A stretch of DNA of 64,000 bases, taken from contig JBGSTG010000087.1 of assembly GCA_041736625.1 (NCBI GenBank), positions 86,950 to 150,949 on the forward strand, given 5' to 3'. Origin of the DNA: M3007 sp041736625. GTDB taxonomy: Bacteria; Bacteroidota; Bacteroidia; Chitinophagales; Saprospiraceae. Below are positions 58,995 through 64,000 of the stretch, piece by piece. Made by a program: the position numbers and the translations under genes. Under the pieces are notes generated by a model. It ran no database searches, was not told the origin of the DNA, and saw only the letters and a program-made list of their open reading frames with translations. Positions within the stretch are counted from its first letter, which is position 1, and every line of letters starts with the position of its first letter.

Positions 58995-59360
58995 TCATTC
59001 CTCATTCCATTGTTCCAGGCGTTTCTGCAACGCCTCTACGTCTTCGGCACTCAACTGTTTCTCTTCCAGCAGGTGAGACACCAGGCGCGAAGCCGAGCCG
59101 TCGAAGTAGTTGCGCACTACGTCGACCAGACTTCGTTTCCCATACGCCTCTTTTTCCACCAGCGGAAAATACTCGTAGGTTTTGCCGTAGGCTTTGTGCC
59201 CGACAAAACCCTTTTTCTCCAAAATGCGCACAACGCTGGACACCGTGCTGTGGGGCGGCCGGGGTTCGCCCAACAGACCCAGGATGTCGCTCACCGTGCA
59301 GCGCTGCAGGTCCCACACGTGCTGCATGATTTCTTCTTCTGATTTCGTCAGTTTTTGCAT
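58995..59360 (-). CDS. BlaI/MecI/CopY family transcriptional repressor
   Basis: The 121-residue protein is a winged-helix repressor: LTKSEEEIMQHVWDLQRCTV, STVSSVVRILEKKGFVGHKA and the closing leucine-rich dimerisation helix. It should repress its own operon with the M56 peptidase until the peptidase cleaves it. Its promoter has a -7-like CACCTTTG (59387-59394) with TTG 20 bases upstream, and an inverted repeat AACTA-N6/7-TAGTT overlaps that TTG, a candidate binding site. Confidence 0.94.
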   Translation of the reverse strand: MQKLTKSEEEIMQHVWDLQRCTVSDILGLLGEPRPPHSTVSSVVRILEKKGFVGHKAYGKTYEYFPLVEKEAYGKRSLVDVVRNYFDGSASRLVSHLLEEKQLSAEDVEALQKRLEQWNEE

Positions 59361-59386
59361 AATAAAAGCGGCTTGTTTACCGGATA

Positions 59387-59431
59387 CAAAGGTGTGGCGT
59401 GTTTTTTAATTATGCAACTATTTTTTTAGTT
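59387..59431 (-). promoter_or_regulatory. Promoter and candidate operator of the blaI-M56 operon
   Basis: On the minus strand TTG (59415-59417) and CACCTTTG (59387-59394) are 20 bases apart, one mismatch from the consensus. The palindrome AACTA...TAGTT (59416-59431) covers the -33 element. BlaI-type operators are also inverted repeats with TAC/GTA-like arms, so autorepression through this site is plausible but not shown. Confidence 0.5.
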
Positions 59432-59486
59432 TTTTAACTTAAAACTACGTTGATAGAACATCGCCTCACAATGCCGCACAAACCTG

Positions 59487-59494
59487 TACCTTTG
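59487..59494 (+). promoter_or_regulatory. -7 promoter box of the ABC-F gene
   Basis: TACCTTTG, an exact match, 54 bases before the start codon. Confidence 0.6.
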
Positions 59495-59536
59495 CGGCCC
59501 GATTCCGCGTAGCTCCTTCGCTGCGCTCAGGATAAA

Positions 59537-59550
59537 ATTCCGCATTCGAT
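59537..59550. repeat. Heptamer pair overlapping the ABC-F start codon
   Basis: ATTCCGC and ATTCGAT are contiguous; the last AT of the second unit is the beginning of the ATG at 59549. Another ATTCCGC lies at 59502-59508. Confidence 0.65.
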
Positions 59551-61411
59551 GAATTTCCTAACCCTTGAGAACGTCACCAAGTCCTACGGCGAAAAAGTGC
59601 TGTTCAACAACATTTCGCTGTTCATTGACAAAGGGCAGAAAATTGGTCTGATCGCCAAAAACGGCACGGGCAAGAGCACACTCATGCGCGTAATTGCCGG
59701 CAAGGAGGGCAGTGAGGGAGAGAACGCCAAAATACAGTTTCGCAAGGACATCCGCATCGGCTGGCTGGATCAGGACCCGCACTTTCCCAAAGGCATTACC
59801 GTGATCGATGCGGCGCTCGACCCTGCCAATCCGCTGGTGCGCATTGTACAGCGGTACGAGCACGCGCTGGCGCATCCGGAAAATGCCGACGAGCTGGCGG
59901 CCGCCATGGCGCAGATGGACGAGCAGCAGGCCTGGTCTTATGAATCCACGGTTATTGAAATGCTGTACCGCTTTGGTTTGGAGGACATGGAGGCGGACGT
60001 GAACCGCATGTCCGGCGGGCAACAAAAGCGCCTGGCACTGGCAAAGGTGCTGCTCGAGGACCCCGATTTCCTGATTCTCGACGAGCCCACCAACCACCTT
60101 GACGTGGAGATGATCGAATGGCTGGAGGAGTACCTGCAGCAGCCCGGCCTGACGCTATTTATGGTGACGCACGACCGCTACTTTCTGGAGAATGTGTGCG
60201 ACAGCATCATCGAACTCGAAGGAGGCCAGTTGTTTCGTTACAAAGGCAGTTACGCCGACTACCTGGAGAAAAAGGCCCTGCGTGAGGAGGTGAACGCCAC
60301 CACGTACGAGCGGCAGAACAAGCTGCTCAAGCGGGAGCTCGACTGGGTGCGACGCAGCCCCCAGGCGCGTACCACCAAGGCCAAGGCCCGGGTAGATTCC
60401 TACTTCGACCGCAAGGAAAACAACGACACGCTCAAGGTGAAGAAAGACGAGATGTCGATCCAGATCAAAGAAAACTGGCTGGGCAGCAAGATCGTCGAAC
60501 TGCACAACGCCAGCAAACGCTTCGGCGCCAAAACGGTGGTCGATAACTTCAGCTACAAGTTCAAGCGCAAGGAGCGCGTGGGCGTCGTGGGCCCAAACGG
60601 CGCGGGCAAATCCACCTTCCTGCAGATGCTGACCGGCGCCCTGGCCCCCGATACCGGCAAGGTGGTGGTGGGCGATACCATTATATTTGGGCATTACCGG
60701 CAGGAAGGCATACAGTTGGGCGAGGACAAGCGCGTGATTGACGCCGTGCGCGACATCGCCGACGTGATCCCGCTCGAAAAAGGCAAGGAACTCACGGCCG
60801 CGCAACTGCTCGAGCGTTTCCTCTTCAGCCGCTCTCAGCAGCAGGTGTACGTGAGTCAGCTCAGCGGCGGCGAGCGGCGGCGCCTCTACCTGCTCACCGT
60901 GCTCATGAAAAACCCAAACTTCCTGATTCTCGATGAGCCCACCAACGACCTCGATGTACTCACCCTCCAGGTGCTCGAAGATTTTCTGGAGGACTTTCCC
61001 GGCTGCCTGGTGGTGGTTACCCACGACCGGTACTTCATGGACAAACTCGTGGAACACCTGCTGGTGTTTGAAGGCAACGGGAAAATACGCGACTTTAACG
61101 GCACCTACGCCGAGTATCGCGCCACCAAACGCAGCGAAGCCCTGGAAAAAAAGACAGCGGACAAACCGGCGAGTGCACCTGCGGTCGCCGATAAAGGCGC
61201 CGGCCTGAACAATACCGAGCGCAACGAACTGCGGAAGCTGGAACGCGAACTGTCCGATCTGGAAACCCGTAAGAAAACCATCCTGGAGCGCTTTAACAGC
61301 GCAGACCTGTCGGCAGAAGAGTCCGGAAAGCTGTCGGCGGAATTGGGCAGTTTGCAGGATAAGCTGGCGTCAAAAGAGTTGCGCTGGCTGGAATTGGCGG
61401 AAAAGCAGTGA
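59549..61411 (+). CDS. ABC-F ATPase (Uup/EttA-type)
   Basis: The 620-residue protein carries two ABC domains without membrane helices. The first has Walker A AKNGTGKST, signature SGGQQKRLALAKVLL and Walker B FLILDEPTNHLD. The second has Walker A GPNGAGKST, signature LSGGERRRLYLLTVLM and FLILDEPTNDLD. Between them is the linker typical of the family, and at the end (about 555-620) a coiled coil of the Uup C-terminal type. ABC-F proteins act on ribosomes to relieve stalling or confer antibiotic protection; the coiled coil favours Uup-like housekeeping work. The heptamer and a REP-like GCGCTCAGGA stretch lie in its leader. Confidence 0.95.
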   Translation: MNFLTLENVTKSYGEKVLFNNISLFIDKGQKIGLIAKNGTGKSTLMRVIAGKEGSEGENAKIQFRKDIRIGWLDQDPHFPKGITVIDAALDPANPLVRIVQRYEHALAHPENADELAAAMAQMDEQQAWSYESTVIEMLYRFGLEDMEADVNRMSGGQQKRLALAKVLLEDPDFLILDEPTNHLDVEMIEWLEEYLQQPGLTLFMVTHDRYFLENVCDSIIELEGGQLFRYKGSYADYLEKKALREEVNATTYERQNKLLKRELDWVRRSPQARTTKAKARVDSYFDRKENNDTLKVKKDEMSIQIKENWLGSKIVELHNASKRFGAKTVVDNFSYKFKRKERVGVVGPNGAGKSTFLQMLTGALAPDTGKVVVGDTIIFGHYRQEGIQLGEDKRVIDAVRDIADVIPLEKGKELTAAQLLERFLFSRSQQQVYVSQLSGGERRRLYLLTVLMKNPNFLILDEPTNDLDVLTLQVLEDFLEDFPGCLVVVTHDRYFMDKLVEHLLVFEGNGKIRDFNGTYAEYRATKRSEALEKKTADKPASAPAVADKGAGLNNTERNELRKLERELSDLETRKKTILERFNSADLSAEESGKLSAELGSLQDKLASKELRWLELAEKQ

Positions 61412-61569
61412 TCCGGACGTTTACGCTCAACCGCATGACACTGAGCGCCGAGCTTGGATCTTACGATATAGCCGAAGTGACCACCCCCAACAGCGTATTT
61501 TATAAAACTTTAATACACCTCCCCAAAATTTTAACCAAACCATAAGAGCTGTTTGCTTCCTTTGGGCTA

Positions 61570-61577
61570 TACTTTTG
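61570..61577 (+). promoter_or_regulatory. -7 promoter box of the barrel gene at 61.6 kb
   Basis: TACTTTTG, an exact match, ends 19 bases before the ATG at 61597. A TTTG lies 14 bases upstream. Confidence 0.65.
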
Positions 61578-61596
61578 TTCTAAAATAGAAGCATCT

Positions 61597-62451
61597 ATGA
61601 AAACGATTCGCATTTTGTCTTTTCTGGCTGCATTGCTGGCCGCCGCGGCGGTCCAGGCGCAGGACATCATCGTCAGGCACAACGGCGACTCCCTCGAGGT
61701 GAAGGTCGCCGAAGTGGGCACCGTTGAGATCAAGTACCGCTTTCTGAACGAGCCCGACGGCCCCCTGTATGCCATCGAGCGCAACGAAATACGCAGCATC
61801 CGCTACCAGAGCGGACGCGTAGAGTACTTCGAAAAGAGCCCCATCGTGCCCGAGCCCATCGCCGAACAGCGCGTGCACGCGTTCAAATTCGACCTGCTCA
61901 GCCCCGTTTTCGGGTACACCAAGCTGAGCTACGAGTACGCAATGAAGCCCGGCAACAGCCTGGAATTCACCGCTAACCTCATCGGCCTGGGCGTCGACCC
62001 GGGCAACTACGACGACGCTTACAACCGTGACGCCGCCGGACTGGGCCTGTCGGCCGGCTACAAGTTCATCAAACAGCCCGACTACTACCTGCCGGGCATG
62101 AAGATGCGCCACGTCATGCACGGCTGGTACGCCAAACCCACCCTCCACCTGGGCTTCTACTCGGAGAATTTCGAGGACTTCGACAACGGGAACTACGTCA
62201 TCCAAAAGCGCGACGTATTCTATTACGGGGCACTCGTGGAAATGGGCAAACAGTGGGTGTTTAGCAATTCATTTCTGCTCGACTTCTACTTCGGCCTTGG
62301 CCTCGGCGGCGACAACCTCGACACCGAAGACGCCGTATCGCACTGGGGCATCACGCGCTTCGGCAACAACGGCCTCGGCGGCATGGTCAACATCGGTTTC
62401 AAAGTCGGTTTGCTCGCCGGAAAGGGCAAGCCCATACCCCGCCCTGAATAG
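61597..62451 (+). CDS. Hypothetical secreted protein, probable outer membrane barrel
   Basis: The 284-residue protein has a signal peptide (MKTIRILSFLAALLAAAAVQA), a short beta-rich region with KVAEVGTVEIKYRFLNEPDG (similar to the start of several Bacteroidota proteins in which a DIIVRHNGDSLEVKV motif precedes a barrel), then a C-terminal part with strand-like stretches such as FGYTKLSYEYAM, LGLSAGYKFIK and MVNIGFKVGLLAGKGK. The function is unknown. It ends just before a hairpin terminator. Confidence 0.78.
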   Translation: MKTIRILSFLAALLAAAAVQAQDIIVRHNGDSLEVKVAEVGTVEIKYRFLNEPDGPLYAIERNEIRSIRYQSGRVEYFEKSPIVPEPIAEQRVHAFKFDLLSPVFGYTKLSYEYAMKPGNSLEFTANLIGLGVDPGNYDDAYNRDAAGLGLSAGYKFIKQPDYYLPGMKMRHVMHGWYAKPTLHLGFYSENFEDFDNGNYVIQKRDVFYYGALVEMGKQWVFSNSFLLDFYFGLGLGGDNLDTEDAVSHWGITRFGNNGLGGMVNIGFKVGLLAGKGKPIPRPE

Positions 62452-62475
62452 CCCGAACCCGGCCAGGAATTTTTG

Positions 62476-62528
62476 AGGCGGTTGTGCGCGACAAGTTGTT
62501 ACTTTTACCGCGCACAACCGCCTTTTTC
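62476..62528 (+). terminator. Terminator with the next gene's promoter in its loop
   Basis: AGGCGGTTGTGCGCG (62476-62490) pairs perfectly with 62509-62523 around an 18-base loop, followed by five T. The loop contains TACTTTTA (62500-62507), one base off the -7 consensus, and the next gene's GTG start follows the T run directly at 62529. Confidence 0.85.
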
Positions 62529-63830
62529 GTGTCCGATACCACTAAGCATTCCTTCGCCAAAAACGACCCCCGGATCATCAACGGTTGGGCGTTTTTCGAT
62601 TGGGCCAACAGCGCCTTCTCCCTCGTCATCACCGTCGCCATTTTCCCGGGCTATTTCCTGCAAATGACCGACGATCAGGTGAACATCCTCGGTCTTCGGG
62701 TGTCCGACAGCACCCTGTACGCCTGGTGCATCTCGCTGGCATACCTGCTCATCGCCGCCGTGTCGCCCTTGCTGTCGGGCATTGCCGATTACGGCGGACG
62801 CAAGAAAGCCTTCCTCCGTTTTTTCACCTTCATGGGCGCCACCGCCTGCATCTCCCTGTGGTTTTTCAGGGGCATGGACACCTTGTGGCTGGGGGTCGGC
62901 GGGTTTGTCGTGGCCCTCGTGGGCTTCGCCGGCGGCATCGTCTTTTACAACGCCTTCCTGCCTGAGATCGCCACCGAAGACCGTTACGACCGGGTGAGCG
63001 CCCACGGCTATTCGCTGGGGTACATCGGCAGCGTGATCCTGCTGGTGACCAACCTGATCATCATCACCTACTACTCCGCCTTCGGGTTTCCGGATGCGGT
63101 GTCGGCCGTGCCCGTCGCCTTTGTTTTGGTGGGCTTGTGGTGGATGGGCTTCGCCCAGATCCCTTTCCGCCGCCTGCCCGAAGACGACCGGCATCCGTAC
63201 GAGCGCGGGTTCGTACGGCGCGGCTACCAGGAGATTCGCAAGGTGTGGGACAAGGTGAAGGCCGACGCCAACACCAAGCGCTTTCTGGCGGCCTTCTTTT
63301 TTTTCAACGCGGGCGTCAACGCCGTGCTGTACCTGGCGTCCACCTTCGCCGAGAAAGTGTTGCACTTCGACGCTTCGGGGCTTATCATACTGGTGCTCAT
63401 CCTGCAGCTGGTGGCGGTGCTGGGCGCCTTTTTGTCCACCCGCCTGTCCGGCCTCCGCGGTAACAAATTCTCGCTCATGACCCAGCTGGTGCTCTGGTGC
63501 GGGGTGTGCCTGTCGGGCTACTTCGTGCAGACGGGGCTCGATTTTTACCTGCTCTCCGCCCTCGTCGGCCTGGTCATGGGTGGCGTGCAAGCCCTGGCGC
63601 GCAGCACCTACGCCAAGCTGCTGCCCGAAAACACGCCGGACACGGCTTCGTTTTACAGTTTTTACGACGTGATGGACAAGCTGTCCACCGTGGCCGGCAC
63701 CTTTGTGTTCGGCTTTGTGGAACAGCTCACCGGCAACATGCGCCTGAGCGTGGTTTCCATGGCGGTATTTTTCGTGGTCAGCCTGGTGCTGCTGAGCCGG
63801 GTGACCGTCAAGCGAATGCCCACCACATGA
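62529..63830 (+). CDS. UMF1/Atg22-type MFS transporter
   Basis: The protein (433 residues from GTG at 62529) has about 12 transmembrane helices and the UMF1 family start: KNDPRIINGWAFFDWANSAF. Other marks are SPLLSGIADYGGRKK (MFS motif A), GFAGGIVFYNAFLPEIA and HGYSLGYIGSVILL. I use the GTG because upstream codons lie within the terminator stem. Substrates of the family are unknown (vacuolar homologues export amino acids). The stop overlaps the next gene's start in ATGA, so they are translationally coupled. Confidence 0.9.
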   Translation: MSDTTKHSFAKNDPRIINGWAFFDWANSAFSLVITVAIFPGYFLQMTDDQVNILGLRVSDSTLYAWCISLAYLLIAAVSPLLSGIADYGGRKKAFLRFFTFMGATACISLWFFRGMDTLWLGVGGFVVALVGFAGGIVFYNAFLPEIATEDRYDRVSAHGYSLGYIGSVILLVTNLIIITYYSAFGFPDAVSAVPVAFVLVGLWWMGFAQIPFRRLPEDDRHPYERGFVRRGYQEIRKVWDKVKADANTKRFLAAFFFFNAGVNAVLYLASTFAEKVLHFDASGLIILVLILQLVAVLGAFLSTRLSGLRGNKFSLMTQLVLWCGVCLSGYFVQTGLDFYLLSALVGLVMGGVQALARSTYAKLLPENTPDTASFYSFYDVMDKLSTVAGTFVFGFVEQLTGNMRLSVVSMAVFFVVSLVLLSRVTVKRMPTT

Positions 63831-64000
63831 ACTTCACCCTTACTTTCGACATTCTCCCCTACCAGGCGCTTCGCTTCCCGCAGGCCAGGGCGGTGAGCAG
63901 CCGCCGGGACGGCGCCTGGCGTGCCTGGAGCACGGAAGAGCTGATCGACGCCTCCGACCGGCTGGCGGCGGGGCTGCTGCTGCGCCCCTGGCGCCGGGGC
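63827..64000 (+). CDS. Long-chain acyl-CoA synthetase, N-terminal fragment (AMP-binding)
   Basis: The first 58 residues read MNFTLTFDILPYQALRFPQA, then a short charged turn, then WSTEELIDASDRLAAGLLL. This is the usual opening of Bacteroidota long-chain fatty-acid CoA ligases (FDILPYQ..., followed by the trp/ser and helix segment that leads to the first AMP-binding beta strand). The gene continues beyond the window. It overlaps the transporter stop by 3 bases (ATGA), so they form an operon. Confidence 0.78.
   Translation, partial: MNFTLTFDILPYQALRFPQARAVSSRRDGAWRAWSTEELIDASDRLAAGLLLRPWRRG

Overview
The window comes from a member of the Bacteroidota, most likely of the Saprospiria (Haliscomenobacter/Lewinella-like); the class is an inference from content and from the moderately high GC. 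Direct support for the phylum: type IX secretion (T9SS) sorting domains of types A and B, a SprB-repeat giant adhesin, a GldE-like protein, many DUF families typical of the phylum, near absence of Shine-Dalgarno sequences, and repeated use of the Bacteroidota -7 promoter box TAnnTTTG. I found that box upstream of about sixteen genes, including the tRNA.

Layout. 1-4.1 kb: 5' end of a sodium:solute symporter, tRNA-Cys(GCA) with its own promoter and terminator, then a leftward operon DUF4856 lipoprotein - imelysin lipoprotein - HTTM/gamma-carboxylase-like membrane protein. 4.3-13.1 kb: a YdeI-family protein and an 8.1-kb T9SS adhesin of some 20 or more SprB-like repeats. 13.3-18.6 kb: leftward small ORF - beta-propeller sensor kinase - NarL response regulator, and a PagL-like lipid A deacylase, which is divergent from an orphan RND efflux pump across a perfect 28-bp palindrome. 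22-27 kb: thioredoxin lipoprotein, galE, a decayed MNT/HEPN locus, an M23 peptidase, and a frameshifted Rpn-family nuclease followed by a palindrome-rich gene-free stretch. 27.8-35.5 kb: glycosyltransferase, cmk, esterase, YitT, purD, ybeY, an RsbW-like anti-sigma kinase, CapA, cold-shock protein. 35.6-38.7 kb: two tandem paralogous T9SS cargo proteins, a perfect 42-bp inverted repeat, and two unlisted membrane microproteins. 39-47 kb: EF-G2, lptG-like permease, gldE-like, ssb, mutY, POT peptide transporter. 47.4-57.7 kb: envelope genes (lipoprotein, fasciclin, LpxL-like acyltransferase, MoxR AAA, MltA, NUDIX, BamA/TamA-like barrel, FemAB-like acetyltransferase, heme-oxygenase-fold protein, barrel, truncated OmpA). 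57.8-64 kb: BlaI/M56-TonB pair, ABC-F protein, beta-barrel, UMF1-type MFS transporter and the start of an acyl-CoA synthetase.

Most of the window is ordinary chromosomal housekeeping and envelope biogenesis. The unusual layer is its repeat content. Heptanucleotide arrays (GCGGAAT and TCGGNNN types) fill intergenic gaps, sit in 5' UTRs, and have entered coding sequence in at least three genes. There are also several long perfect palindromes and a MITE-like element. Regulatory sites of note are the 28-bp operator, a terminator whose loop holds the next gene's promoter, an inverted repeat abutting the -33 box of blaI, and a G-quadruplex motif around a T9SS gene promoter. I did not find a clear new defence or enzyme system. 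The best candidate for an under-described functional unit is the DUF4856-imelysin-HTTM operon.
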